64,000 nucleotides of DNA from CAVTOO01 sp963736355 (GCA_963736355.1 CAVTOO010000003.1:62001-126000), one strand, 5' to 3'. Numbered from the stretch's first letter, positions 41,641 to 52,754 are shown. Notes: generated by a model not told the origin, from the sequence alone. Made by a program: numbers and translations.

Positions 41641-42094
41641 CCTCTCCGACGTCGCGTTGCGACTTGGCGCCGCGACCGCCATCGGCATCCTCATTGGCCT
41701 GAACCGCGACCTCGCCGACAAACCCATCGGCATGCGCACGCTCGCGCTCGTGACGCTGGGTGCGGCGTCGGCGGCGGTGACCGCCATTCAGGTACCGGGG
41801 ATGGACCAGAACCCCGACGCGCTGAGCCGTGTCGTGCAGGGCGTCATCCAGGGCGTGATGGCCGGTATCAGCTTCATCGGCGCGGGTGTCATTTTGCGCA
41901 ATGCCGAGGCGAAGACCGTGGAAGGTCTGACCACCGCCGCGAGCGTGTGGGTTGCAGCCGCGCTCGGCATCGCCTGCGGGCTCGGCATGTGGAACGTCGC
42001 GACCATCGGCGCAGCGCTGGCGGTTGTGCTGCTGTTCGCCGCGCGGGTGGCCGAATTGATCGGCGTCAAGAAGAAGCCGAGCGAGCCGCAATAG
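41633..42094 (+). CDS. mgtC: MgtC/SapB family membrane protein
   Basis: 153 residues, four membrane segments in the MgtC/SapB layout: RLGAATAIGILIGLNRDLADKPIGMRT, then GVMAGISFIGAGVIL and TVEGLTTAASVWVAAALGIACGLG. The conserved Asp/Glu and Arg-Thr residues of the family are present. MgtC-type proteins affect Mg2+ homeostasis and F-ATPase. Divergent from mgtE, so a shared Mg-responsive control region between 41406 and 41632 is plausible. A 3'-terminal copy of this gene lies at 44034-44126. Confidence 0.92.
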   Translation: MLDLSDVALRLGAATAIGILIGLNRDLADKPIGMRTLALVTLGAASAAVTAIQVPGMDQNPDALSRVVQGVIQGVMAGISFIGAGVILRNAEAKTVEGLTTAASVWVAAALGIACGLGMWNVATIGAALAVVLLFAARVAELIGVKKKPSEPQ

Positions 42095-42165
42095 ACCGGC
42101 GGCTTGCAATTCATCCGACCGGCGGGCAGAATTTGTCGAGCCAAAGCGCCCGGTTGTCGAGCTTC

Positions 42166-42957
42166 ATGTCAGGCTACGTCGGAACGGAACTGCAGATCAG
42201 CCGCGCGCGCCAGTCGGACGCGCACAGCGAATGGACGCGCACCACGCGCGGCGCCTGCAATAATGGCCGCATGCTCGCCTGCGACGACGTCGACGCCATC
42301 GGCTGGCCCAAGATTCTGGAAGTGATGGCGCGCGACGGCGCGTTCGGGTTTCGGTTGATGTCCGTCGCCACAGGCCGGCAGGTCGCCGACGAAATGATCA
42401 GGCACGGCTACCGGCTCGATCTGTGGGATACGTTTATCGCGCATCGCAAGGCCGCAGCCGACCGCGCCCGCGCGATCCTCGCGGGCGGATTGCCGGCCGG
42501 GTTGTCGCGGCTCGATCTTGGCCGCGATCCTGAAGCGGCTCGCGTTCGCCATGTGCAGGAGTTCATGCTGACCAACGGGATCGTGCCGTTTTCCGGTTCG
42601 ATGCTCGTGGGCGCGCTGGTTCCCGGGCGCGCCGTCGCGATTGCCGATGAGCGAGGCGAAATCGCGGCGACTGCGTTCACCTATCTGCCGCACAATGCCA
42701 TGAGCCCTCACCGCAACAAGGCATGGGGCGGACTCGTTGCCGTCTCGCCAACGCAGCGCGGACGAAAGCTCGGCCTGTATGTGAATGCGGCGATTGTCGA
42801 AGCAGCCTTCGAGGAGCTTGGCGCGGAAGCGATTTACGAGATGGTGTCGGAGAGCAACGTCGCATCGCGGCGCATGGTCGAAAGTTGCGGGCTGACGCAC
42901 GACCCAACCATTGCCAGCGGTGCGGCTGTCGCCGACGCGCAGCGATATACGACCTAG
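42166..42957 (+). CDS. GNAT family N-acetyltransferase
   Basis: 263 residues from ATG 42166. The C-terminal half has the acetyl-CoA-binding GNAT core: AWGGLVAVSPTQRGRKLGLYVNAAIVEAAF, and LGAEAIYEMVSESNVASRRMVESCGL. The N-terminal half is unassigned (HGYRLDLWDTF, GRMLACDDVDAIGWPKILEVM). Substrate unknown. The start could lie elsewhere because the upstream frame is open into mgtC. Between mgtC and the mgtC remnant. Confidence 0.72.
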   Translation: MSGYVGTELQISRARQSDAHSEWTRTTRGACNNGRMLACDDVDAIGWPKILEVMARDGAFGFRLMSVATGRQVADEMIRHGYRLDLWDTFIAHRKAAADRARAILAGGLPAGLSRLDLGRDPEAARVRHVQEFMLTNGIVPFSGSMLVGALVPGRAVAIADERGEIAATAFTYLPHNAMSPHRNKAWGGLVAVSPTQRGRKLGLYVNAAIVEAAFEELGAEAIYEMVSESNVASRRMVESCGLTHDPTIASGAAVADAQRYTT

Positions 42958-42985
42958 GCGCGATCAAGCGAAACAGGCGATAAGC

Positions 42986-43330
42986 ATGTGGGAAGCGGCG
43001 GCTTATTCGCAAAATCTCTTCAAGGTGATGCTCGATCCGGCGACATGGGCGATCGCCGCGATCATGATGTTCGGCTTCCAGCGCTGGCCGTTGTCGCGCC
43101 GGGTGATCATCGCGCTCGGCGTGAATGCCGCCTTCATGCTGATCTGGCGGGTGTGGCCGCACGGATCGGACGCGCGTATCTATGGATGGATCGCGTTCGG
43201 CTACGAACTCGCCGCGACGGCTGTGTGGCTGGCGATTTTTATCGGGTGCCGCGTCTGTTCGGGCGCGTGCCGGGGCGTGACGCGACCATTTCGTTTTCAG
43301 ATCAGCCTTAGGTCGTCGCGGAGCGATTGA
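42986..43330 (+). CDS. hypothetical membrane protein (114 aa)
   Basis: 114 residues with three hydrophobic segments: WAIAAIMMFGFQRWPLSRRVIIALGVNAAFMLIW and LAATAVWLAIFIGCRVC. The tail is Arg-rich. The start at ATG 42986 has a weak site. The last 20 bases overlap the convergent NAD(P)-binding gene. No family recognised. Confidence 0.55.
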   Translation: MWEAAAYSQNLFKVMLDPATWAIAAIMMFGFQRWPLSRRVIIALGVNAAFMLIWRVWPHGSDARIYGWIAFGYELAATAVWLAIFIGCRVCSGACRGVTRPFRFQISLRSSRSD

Positions 43331-44000
43331 GGGCGCGAGATCTCTGCTTCATCGCGCCATTCTCAAGATAAATAACGCCGTTTGAAGCAGAACTGCTGAT
43401 GAATTCGGCGACAAAGGCGCGCGCGATGTCGTCTTGCTCAATCGTGCCGAAACGCCCCGGCACCAGACGCCCCAAAAATTCTGCGTAGCGCGGCGTGTGA
43501 ACATTGCCCGCGATCATTCCCGGACGAAAAATCGCAAGGCGCTGGAAACCAATCGCCTGAATCGCTTCTTCTTTTAATCCCATGACTCGCACATATTTTA
43601 TCCGGCTTGTCGCGGAGCTTCCGACGGCCGAAAGCAGTGCGAACTGCGTGATCCCCGCAGCGTGACAGCCCCGCGCGAAGCCACCGACCACGCCAACTTC
43701 GACGGCCTTTAAATCCTCTTCGCTCCACTTCGCGGTGCCATGACCGATGCCGACACAAGAGGCCCCATAAACAGGAAGGCCCTGAGCGATCATCCCCTGC
43801 GCAAGCTTGGTCACTTCGGCAGGAAAGGCGGCGTCCGCCGTATCCAGGATCACCTGGCGGACGCGCGGGCCAGCGGTCAGCGAAGCCGGCTTGCGATTGA
43901 CCATCACGACTTCAGCGCAGAGAGGCTCGGCCGCCAGCGCACGCACCACAGCAGCGCCCACCTGTCCCGTGCCACCGATGATCAACACACGAAATGACAT
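43308..44000 (-). CDS. NAD(P)-binding Rossmann protein (atypical SDR)
   Basis: 230 residues: RVLIIGGTGQVGAAVVRALA at the N-terminus is the GGxGxxG dinucleotide-binding motif; then FALLSAVGSSATSRIKYVRVMGLKEEAIQAIGFQRLAIFRPGMIAG, as in HTATIP2/TIP30-like atypical SDR proteins (Ser...Tyr-x3-Lys partly conserved as YVRVMGLKEEA). Probably an oxidoreductase or NAD(P)-binding sensor. Minus strand, between the hypothetical membrane protein and the mgtC remnant. Confidence 0.85.
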   Translation of the reverse strand: MSFRVLIIGGTGQVGAAVVRALAAEPLCAEVVMVNRKPASLTAGPRVRQVILDTADAAFPAEVTKLAQGMIAQGLPVYGASCVGIGHGTAKWSEEDLKAVEVGVVGGFARGCHAAGITQFALLSAVGSSATSRIKYVRVMGLKEEAIQAIGFQRLAIFRPGMIAGNVHTPRYAEFLGRLVPGRFGTIEQDDIARAFVAEFISSSASNGVIYLENGAMKQRSRALNRSATT

Positions 44001-44033
44001 GATGAGGACCCGTTGTTCTGTGGCTGCTGTCAG

Positions 44034-44126
44034 GCGCGCGGCATCTGGAACGTCGCAGCCATCGGCGCGGTGATTGCGGTGATGCTACTCGTCGCCGAGA
44101 TGATGGGTGTGAAGAAGTCGGATTAA
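44034..44126 (+). pseudogene. 3'-terminal remnant of an mgtC-like gene
   Basis: The frame ending at TAA 44124-44126 reads RGIWNVAAIGAVIAVMLLVAEMMGVKKSD, which aligns with the C-terminus of the intact MgtC at 41633-42094 (GMWNVATIGAALAVVLLFA...ELIGVKKKPS). No start or upstream mgtC sequence is present. The 3' end of the minus-strand helicase gene (stop 44085-44087) is written on the opposite strand of this remnant. Confidence 0.75.
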
Positions 44127-45998
44127 CGACGCGACGTTGTGTCGATACAACTCTAGTTGCTCATTTGCGGTGTTACCTACGCGATTAATCTCCTCACTAG
44201 CGCGGAACTCACTTGAGTACGTCAGAAGCGCCTCGTGAGTCGCGCGAGTAACGCCGACATAGGTTAAGCGAACACACTCCTCGATGGGCTCGCCTCGGCG
44301 GCCAAGCAGGCCCAACCCTGCGATAGCAACGCAGGGAAATTCGAGCCCTTTCGCCGTGTGCATGCTCAACAACCGCACGGCTGCCCGTTTCATCGAAACC
44401 CTGTTCTTATTGTTCTTGACCATATCGATCGGTATCTCATGTTTGGCGAGGATTTGCGCGACCCGTTCTCCAATCCAATGCTCCGCATAGAGGCAAGCCA
44501 TTTGCGGCCACTCGTAACCCGCTTTCTTTCGGCCGAGAAACCATTCGGCGATGCAGTGAGCTTCTGCGTCGAGGCTCACACACTGCCTTACGTCCGGCAC
44601 AAGACCCTGCCGACCCGCATCTTCCGGTAACAGGATGGCGTGCTCATCATCAGCCGCTGTGCCCGGAGCGCCGATTACGTCCGACGCAAAGCGTCTCGCA
44701 AACGCAACGATTTGCGAGGTATTGCGATAGTTGACTTTTAGTACGGTGGTCCTGCCCTTAGCTTCAATTCCCAGCTGACTCCACACCGGGCGCTCACGCC
44801 CCTTGTAGATCGCCTGAATATCGTCGTAAGCGACCACAAGCGCCTTGGTGTTCGGGTTCACCATCTTGGCCGCGAGTGCAAGCCACTGAGGCTCAAAGTC
44901 GTGCGCCTTCGTCGATGAGAACCGCGTCGTACTGCGCAGCGGGGATATGCCCTCCCTCTACAGCTGTCATGACCGCTGAAACGCTTGCGGCGAGTCTCTG
45001 CCGCGTAATCCGGATACTCGCGCTCGGACGGAGGGGAAATCCCAAAAGTCCGAAGCATCCGGAAGCACCATGAATGGAACGTGAGCACCTGAACACGGTC
45101 TTCGACGCCGCGTTGCTGCATGGCATCTTCAAGCCGCCCGGCGATGCCGTTAGCGTAGCAGAGGATAAGCACCGGCTTATTAGCCGCACGCGCCAAGTAT
45201 TCGGCTCGAAATGCCAAGATCAACGTTTTACCTGATCCGGCGACACCGCGAATAATTCGATGCCCCTCGCCCAAGCTGCGCGCAAATTGCTCCTGGTGCA
45301 TGTCCATGACCGCAAGCGCTCTATCGGACGGATCCGAAGTCATAGGTTCTTCCAGAGGCAGGGCGATCTGCCGTATGCGGATCTCGGGAAAGAGCAAAGC
45401 ACGCAACCGATCAAACTGCGGCATGGACAACGGTTCGCCGATGCGCGGATAAACCATGCCCCACAGCCTGGATCGAAATGCTTCGGGGTCCGCACCCTCC
45501 GTCATCTCATCCTTGAACATACATAGATGCTCGGAGAGTACATCCTTGAGGTTAGTCTGATCGAACTGCTTGCGCGTAATGTTCGTGAACACGACCCCAA
45601 AACCAAACGGAAGAATAGATTTGCCCATGAAGCGATGACCGGCGGGAAACAATAATTGCCCGTCACGCTCGAGCGTTCTCACAACGTCAAACGTGTATTT
45701 ACGCGCCTGCTCCAGAGGGCTGCTTTCCCGCACAACGCCACGACTGGTCAGCAGCTCAACTTTTGTTTTGTCCGCCGACACGATTCGACTCAAGTCGCCA
45801 GTCCTTCACCTCAAGGACAAGCAGACCGTTAGCTGGATGCACGATGATAAAGTCCGGATGCCTACTGTGAGGACCCACCGGAAGATTGTGCCAAACGACT
45901 GCGTTCTCTTCGAGAAAGTCTTTGAGACGCTCTGCAAGTCGCAGCTCGCCACGAGTATCGAAGCGCGCGAAACCTAGGCTGGGGATCAGAATTGCCAT
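44085..45998 (-). CDS. NERD-domain superfamily 1 (UvrD-like) helicase (frameshifted)
   Basis: About 636 residues after removing three single extra bases (near 45791, 44995, 44904). N-terminal NERD nuclease-related domain: LAERLKDFLEENAVVWHN, HPDFIIVHPANGLLVLEVKDW (D...E-x-K core). Then an SF1A helicase: GVAGSGKT (Walker A), VLIDEGHDF (Walker B), VVAYDDIQAIY, VNYRNTSQI, LLSMHTAKGLEF and LTYVGVTRATHEAL (motif VI). Such NERD-helicases are thought to act in DNA processing or defence; no partner genes are adjacent. Its last codons run into the antisense of the mgtC remnant. Confidence 0.87.
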
Positions 45999-46303
45999 GT
46001 GACCGCGGTGATGTTGACTGAGAGCTTATCCCTTGAAGCGACCTCGACCCATCTTGTACCCGCCATCGCCAGCGCAAAGGCAATTGCACCCGAAGTGAGC
46101 TTCGCATCCAGTCGCTCGCCGCGCAGGGATCGGATGAGCAATGCTCCCTCCCAAAATCGACAATTCAAATGAGACCGTTTTCACAAGCGCTGCTATCCAG
46201 ACAGCGAAACGCATAATGCGACAAACAAAGCCGAAAAAGAAAGCACGGCGGAGTTCAGGCAATAAAAATCCGCGTAAGTCGCTAGGCTACGGGGTTTTTT
46301 TGT
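45999..46303. other. AT-richer gap between the helicase gene and tRNA-Leu
   Basis: About 300 bases, clearly lower in GC than the surroundings, with no convincing gene. Near 46265-46301 there is an imperfect hairpin with a T-rich arm (AAAAATCCGCG ... CGGGGTTTTTTT) that could end the tRNA transcript. No integrase or duplicated tRNA end was found. Confidence 0.45.
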
Positions 46304-46388
46304 TGGTGCGGTCGAAAGGACTCGAACCTTCACTCGGTTAAGAACTGCCACCTCAAGGCAGCGCGTCTACCAATTCCGCCACGACCGC
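46304..46388 (-). tRNA. tRNA-Leu (anticodon GAG)
   Basis: Reverse complement starts GCGGTCGTGGCGGAATTGG and ends in CGACCGC plus A and an encoded CCA. Acceptor stem GCGGTCG/CGACCGC, anticodon stem CTGCC/GGCAG with loop TTGAGGT (anticodon GAG), a long class II variable arm, and T-arm GGTTCGAGTCC. 85 bases including CCA. Confidence 0.97.
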
Positions 46389-46515
46389 ATCCGATCCCTG
46401 CATCGCTGCGGGGTCGAACAACGGGGCACCGTGTAACAAATCGATGATGGGGGGACAAGCCCGCAGGACGCCCTGCGCGCCGCCAAAAAACGTAATTATC
46501 TCTGGATTTTGCTGA

Positions 46516-46758
46516 TTATCGCTGGTCGATGGGCCGCGGCAGCATTTCCTTGACGGTGACCGCGATGCGGTTGCCGTTGACGACCACCGCCCCGCTCGCG
46601 ACCGGGACATTGTTGGCCAGAACCTTGACCTCGTCCTGCTCGGTGGCGTCGAGCTCGATGATGGCGCCGCGGCTGAGCCGCAGGGCCTGGTGGACGGGCA
46701 TCGATGTGGTGCCCAGAACCACCGTGAGATCGACCATAACCTTTTCGAGATCGGACAA
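46516..46758 (-). CDS. FliN-like SpoA-domain protein
   Basis: About 80 residues from TTG 46758 (an ATG at 46851 would add 31 atypical residues). The body VMVDLTVVLGTTSMPVHQAL, LSRGAIIELDATEQDEVKVLANN and GAVVVNGNRIAVTVKEML is a SpoA/FliN C-ring fold (flagellar motor switch or type III secretion). No flagellar genes are near. Solitary short FliN-like genes beside lipB are, as far as I recall, a feature of Bradyrhizobium relatives. It may be a free SpoA partner of a FliM/FliN complex encoded elsewhere. Confidence 0.75.
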   Translation of the reverse strand: MSDLEKVMVDLTVVLGTTSMPVHQALRLSRGAIIELDATEQDEVKVLANNVPVASGAVVVNGNRIAVTVKEMLPRPIDQR

Positions 46759-46865
46759 GATGGTGCCCCGCTGCGGCTCTCGCCTGCCCGCCCCGCCGAC
46801 TGGCGGGATGAGGGCGGCAACGCCAGATAAGTGACCACAAGACCTGACCATGGTATGGTTAATCG

Positions 46866-47556
46866 ATGGTTAATGCCCAAGAAACGCTTGATATGTCTGC
46901 CGAATTCGACCCCGCTGGACGCGGTCGAATGGCGCGTCAGCGACCGCCCGGTCGCCTATCAGGACGCGCTCGAGGCCATGGACGCCCGAGTCGCCGCGAT
47001 CCACGCAGGCACGGCGGCCGAACAGGTCTGGCTGCTCGAACACCCCCCGCTCTACACGGCCGGCACCAGCGCCAACGCCGACGACCTGATCGAGGCGCGC
47101 TTTCCCGTGTTCCAGACCGGGCGCGGCGGCCAGTTCACCTATCACGGGCCCGGCCAGCGCGTGGCCTACGCCATGCTCGACCTCAAGCGCCGGGGACCCG
47201 ACGTGCGCGCCTATGTCCAGTCACTCGAGAACTGGATCATCGCGACACTGGCCGAGTTCAACGTGCGCGGCGAATGCCGCGCGGACCGCATCGGCGTGTG
47301 GGTGAAACGGCCCGACAAGGGCGACGGCTATGAGGACAAGATCGCCGCCATCGGCGTGCGGCTGAAGCGCTGGGTGTCGCTGCACGGCGTCTCGCTCAAC
47401 GTCGAGCCGGAGCTGTCGCATTTTTCCGGCATCGTGCCGTGCGGCATCGACGATCCACGCTACGGCGTGACGAGCCTCGTCGATCTCGGCCATCCGGTGA
47501 CGATGGCGGAGGTGGATATGGCGCTGAAGCGGAATTTTGAGAGGGTGTTTGGGTGA
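46866..47556 (+). CDS. lipB: lipoyl(octanoyl) transferase LipB (probable frameshift near start)
   Basis: About 229 residues. Motifs: WRVSDRPVAYQDALEAMDAR, WLLEHPPLYTAGTS, RGGQFTYHGPGQRVAYAMLDLKRR, DKIAAIGVRLKRWVSLHGVSLNV (catalytic Lys), SGIVPCGI (catalytic Cys). It moves octanoyl from ACP to lipoyl domains. A start at ATG 46866 gives MVNAQETLDM-type N-terminus and then needs one base removed near 46914; otherwise a shorter start at ATG 46873 in the final frame must be used. I prefer the former by family length. Confidence 0.88.
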
Positions 47557-47572
47557 ACTTGAACAATCTCGG

Positions 47573-47694
47573 CGTCATTCCGGAAGCCGCGCAGAGCGGC
47601 TATGCGGAATCGATAACCGCGCGGTGGTAGCTATCTCATTGAGACGGGGTTATGGATTCCGGGCTCGCGCCTGATGGCGCGCCCCGGAAGGACA
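47573..47694. repeat. intergenic repeat, 'attccgg' family
   Basis: CGTCATTCCGGAAGCCGCGCAGAGCGGCTATGCGGAAT followed by GGATTCCGGGCTCGCGCCTGATGGCGCGCCCCGGAAGGAC. Each half is a hairpin. Related to the copies at 29432 and 54697. It separates convergent lipB and the PEP-mutase gene. Confidence 0.78.
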
Positions 47695-47697
47695 AGC

Positions 47698-48570
47698 TCA
47701 CCCCTTCTTCGCGCCGCCGAGATAGACCTTCATGTGAACGTTGTGATCGGCCTCGCGCATCACCTGCCTGTGCAGGTTCGGCGACGCCTGACCCTTGACG
47801 TCTTTCGCAGCGACGCCGACGCGCAGTTCTTTCAGCGCGTCGTGCGTGGCGCGCAGACCAGCCAGCAGCGGCGCCTGCCCCTGCAGCGAGAACTTCACGC
47901 GATTGGCGGCGAGAAATTCGCGGTCGGCGAGTTCGCCCTCCGAGATGCCGAGCGACAGCGGAAGACGCGTCTTCGACGCCACTGCCTTGACCTCGTCGCG
48001 CGTCTTCAATCCGACCAGAAACAACGCATCGACGCCGGTGGCCTCATAGGCGACCGCGCGCGCGATCGTGTCCTCAAGGCCGGTGATCGGCGCGGAACTC
48101 ATGCGGGCCATGACGACGAAATCGCGATCACTGCGCGCGTCCACCGCCGCCCGCATCTTGCCAACGCCTTCGTCGATGGAAATGAACTGCGTGCGCGGCG
48201 CGCCATAGGCGGTCGGCAGCAGCGTGTCTTCAATGGTGAGACCGGCGGCGCCGGCCATTTCCAGCTCCTCGACCGTGCGGCGCACATTGAGCGCGTTGCC
48301 GTAACCGTGGTCGGCATCGATCACCAGCGGAATGTCGGACGCACGCGAGCAGCGGCGAACCTGCTCGGCGAGTTCGGAGAGCGTCAGCAACACGAGGTCC
48401 GGATCGCCGAGCACCGCGAACGACGCCATCGAGCCGCCCATGATGGCGAATTCGAAACCGACATCGCGCGCCAGGCGCGCCGACATCGGATCATAGACCG
48501 GCGCGGGATGAAAGGATTCAGTCCCCGACAGGATCGCGCGCATGGTCTGGCGGCGCTCGGAAATGTTCAT
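47698..48570 (-). CDS. isocitrate lyase/PEP mutase family protein (oxaloacetate decarboxylase-like)
   Basis: 290 residues of the PEP mutase/isocitrate lyase superfamily: YDPMSARLARDVGFEFAIMGG, LVIDADHGYGNALNVRRTVEELEMAGAAGLTIEDTLLP (metal-binding Asp residues), FVVMARMSS, GVDALFLVG. It lacks the isocitrate lyase KKCGH-type loop, so oxaloacetate decarboxylase, carboxyPEP mutase or a 2-methylisocitrate-like lyase are options. Immediately downstream of the acyl-CoA carboxylase alpha gene on the same strand (40-base gap), so co-transcription is likely; a propionate link is possible. Confidence 0.85.
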   Translation of the reverse strand: MNISERRQTMRAILSGTESFHPAPVYDPMSARLARDVGFEFAIMGGSMASFAVLGDPDLVLLTLSELAEQVRRCSRASDIPLVIDADHGYGNALNVRRTVEELEMAGAAGLTIEDTLLPTAYGAPRTQFISIDEGVGKMRAAVDARSDRDFVVMARMSSAPITGLEDTIARAVAYEATGVDALFLVGLKTRDEVKAVASKTRLPLSLGISEGELADREFLAANRVKFSLQGQAPLLAGLRATHDALKELRVGVAAKDVKGQASPNLHRQVMREADHNVHMKVYLGGAKKG

Positions 48571-48610
48571 TCAGACGTTCCTTCCAAACCAACTACCTCA
48601 GCGACGGGAG

Positions 48611-50615
<2,005 letters not shown>

Positions 50616-50700
50616 TGACGAGGCGTTTCCCGACGATACGCCCCAGCGTTTCGGGATTTAGGCCGACTTGTCAATCAGGCCATTGGCCGAACCTCGGGAG

Positions 50701-51303
50701 TCACAGACCGAGGTCGGTCAGAACCGCGAATGCCTGGATCAGCGGCAGGGTCGCCGTTCCGACCAGGACCGTCATGATGACGCTCATCAGCGTCGCATTG
50801 CGGCGGCGCTTGCCCTTCACCTGGCTGACGATCCACTCCAGAACTTCGAAATCGACGCCAACGGCCTTGGTCGGCGCCCAGCTCTCGATCGGGGTGTCGC
50901 TCGACAGCGCCACGGCGCGCGGAGGGACCGGCAGGCCGGAGGCCGAGGCGGCATGATGGACAATGGCGCGGGCGAACAGATTGTCGAACCGGCCGTCATC
51001 GGTGCGGTCGGCGCCGATGTCGTCGATGGCGAACAGAATTTCGGCTTCGGCGCGGCTGACGGGCTGATCGTCGAGCGCAGCGGCCTTGAGAATGCGGTCG
51101 CACCATTTTGCGTCGTCGGCGTCGATGGTGCGGGAGAAATGAGTGCGGCCGTCGGCGGTGGGGCCCTCGCCCGTGAGCACGCCATCGCGCACCACGGAGA
51201 GCGCACGCGCTGCCAGATCGCCATGGGCAATCGGCGACTGATCGATGATCCGCATCAGTTCAGCGAACAATGAAGGATCGCGGTGTTCGGCGGCATTCGA
51301 CAT
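50701..51303 (-). CDS. hypothetical protein with one or two C-terminal membrane segments
   Basis: 200 residues. The N-terminal part is soluble: LFAELMRIIDQSPIAHGDLAARALSVVRDG, DDAKWCDRILKAAALDDQPVSRAEAEILFAIDD. The C-terminus has a basic KGKRRRN stretch followed by a membrane helix ATLMSVIMTVLVGTATLPL. Possibly tail-anchored. No family recognised. It stands alone upstream of pccA (85-base gap). Confidence 0.7.
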   Translation of the reverse strand: MSNAAEHRDPSLFAELMRIIDQSPIAHGDLAARALSVVRDGVLTGEGPTADGRTHFSRTIDADDAKWCDRILKAAALDDQPVSRAEAEILFAIDDIGADRTDDGRFDNLFARAIVHHAASASGLPVPPRAVALSSDTPIESWAPTKAVGVDFEVLEWIVSQVKGKRRRNATLMSVIMTVLVGTATLPLIQAFAVLTDLGL

Positions 51304-51628
51304 GACACTCTTCCCATTCCAAATCGTCGTCTCAACACGCGGTAGGCCCGCGCTGTCCTTGTTTGTCGCGCGCCAACGCCTGATGGTTCAGGGATGGTCG
51401 GCCGAGGCCCCGGCGGCCGTGGGGCCGAATTGGAGCAAAACGGCGGCGGGCGCTGCCGCCATCATCAAAAATCCGTGCCTTTCAGACGCTTGCGAGGAGC
51501 AAGTCCTTCCACGGCACGCAAGCGCCGGGGAAGATTTGAACGAATTTCATCAGGCGATCCGGGACCGCTTGGGACCGTCACGCCGCGGCCCTATAATCAC
51601 ACCACCAGTTTCTAAAAAGAGGTGAACC
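51304..51628. other. intergenic region upstream of the peroxiredoxin gene
   Basis: About 325 bases between divergent genes. No gene or clear repeat seen; short GGCGG/CCGCC words near 51430-51465 may form a weak hairpin. Confidence 0.4.
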
Positions 51629-52290
51629 ATGGCCCTGACGATCGGCGATAACGCCCCCGATTTCGAAGCAGACACAACAGAAGGTAAAATTCGCTTCCAT
51701 GAGTGGATCGGCGACAAATGGGCCATCCTGTTCTCGCATCCGAAGGATTTCACGCCGGTCTGCACCACCGAACTCGGCACCATGGCGCAGGCTGAAGCCG
51801 GAATTCGACAAGCGCAACGTCAAGCTGATCGGGCTCAGCGTCGATCCGGTGACAAACCACACGAAATGGGCGGAGGATATTCGCGAGACGCAGGGCGTCG
51901 CGCCGAACTATCCGATGATCGGCGACACCGATCTGGCGGTCGCCAAGCTCTACGACATGCTGCCGGCCGTCGACCAGCGGCACCTCGGAAGGCCGCACCG
52001 CCGCCGACAACCAGACCGTGCGCACGGTGTTCGTGATCGGCCCGGACAAGAAGATCAAGCTGGTGCTCGTCTATCCGATGACCACCGGCCGCAACTTCGA
52101 CGAGATCCTGCGCGTGGTGGATTCGCTGCAGCTCACCGCCAAGCACCGCGTCGCGACGCCGGCCAACTGGAAACAGGGCGAGGACGTGATCATCGCCGGC
52201 TCCGTGAGCGAGGACGAGGCGAAGAAGATCTATCCCGACGGCTGGAAGTCGCCGAAGCCTTATATCCGCATCGTGCCGCAGCCGAAATAA
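51629..52290 (+). CDS. peroxiredoxin, 1-Cys Prx6 type (frameshifted)
   Basis: About 219 residues after removing two extra C (51788 and 51978). HPKDFTPVCTTELGTMA holds the peroxidatic Cys (P-V-C-T-T-E, about residue 45), followed by IGLSVDPVTNHTKWAEDI, VRTVFVIGPDKKIKLVLVYPMTTGRNFDEILRV and a C-terminal domain with YIRIVPQPK, typical for Prx6/AhpC2-like 1-Cys enzymes. It reduces peroxides. AGAGGTG lies before ATG 51629. Terminator follows. Confidence 0.93.
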
Positions 52291-52312
52291 GCGGCGCACA
52301 TCGGCACAGAAC

Positions 52313-52344
52313 AAAAGGGCGCGGCCAAGCCGCGCCCTTTTGCG
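52313..52344. terminator. bidirectional terminator after the peroxiredoxin gene
   Basis: AAAAGGGCGCGG / CCGCGCCCTTTT stem with CCAAG loop; A-run on one side, T-run on the other. Between convergent genes. Confidence 0.9.
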
Positions 52345-52352
52345 TTCAAGGA

Positions 52353-52754
52353 TCAGGTCGTCCGTGTCAGCGCATTGGCAATCGCGAGACCTGCGGCAGC
52401 CGACACCGCGGTGACGAACGAGCCCCACGCGACATCGACGACCGCGACCGGCCACGTCCAGTGGCGCAGCACGGCGAGCGTGGTGAGATCGAACGTCGCG
52501 TAGGCGAACATGCCGAACAGCGCACCGTAGATCAGCGCCGAGCGGATCGTCGCGCCTTCCACGGCGCTGACGAACACCAGAATGCCAGCTGCATACATCA
52601 GGTAAAACAGGATGGCCGGAACCGGCTTGATCGTGCCCAGCATGTCGCCGACCTGCGACTGGAAGAAGCCGCGCGCCAGATAGCCCAGGAACAGGATATC
52701 AAGCGGCACCATGACAATCAGGGTCGCAAGATAGAGAAAGACGGTACGTTTCAT
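52353..52754 (-). CDS. DUF2177 family membrane protein
   Basis: 133 residues, four membrane segments: VFLYLATLIVMVPLDILFLG, PAILFYLMYAAGILVFV, SALIYGALFGMFAYATFDLTTLAVLRHWTW and VAWGSFVTAVSAAAGL. The FAYATYDLTNLATLRxW-like motif is diagnostic for DUF2177. Function unknown. Transcribed divergently from the thioesterase-photolyase genes. Confidence 0.9.
   Translation of the reverse strand: MKRTVFLYLATLIVMVPLDILFLGYLARGFFQSQVGDMLGTIKPVPAILFYLMYAAGILVFVSAVEGATIRSALIYGALFGMFAYATFDLTTLAVLRHWTWPVAVVDVAWGSFVTAVSAAAGLAIANALTRTT

Noticed and set aside
46026..46262. Minus-strand open frame between the helicase gene and tRNA-Leu
   Set aside because: No ribosome site, no family resemblance, composition not protein-like; treated as intergenic.
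44030..46388. Integrative element inserted at tRNA-Leu
   Set aside because: No integrase gene and no second copy of the tRNA 3' end seen in the window.
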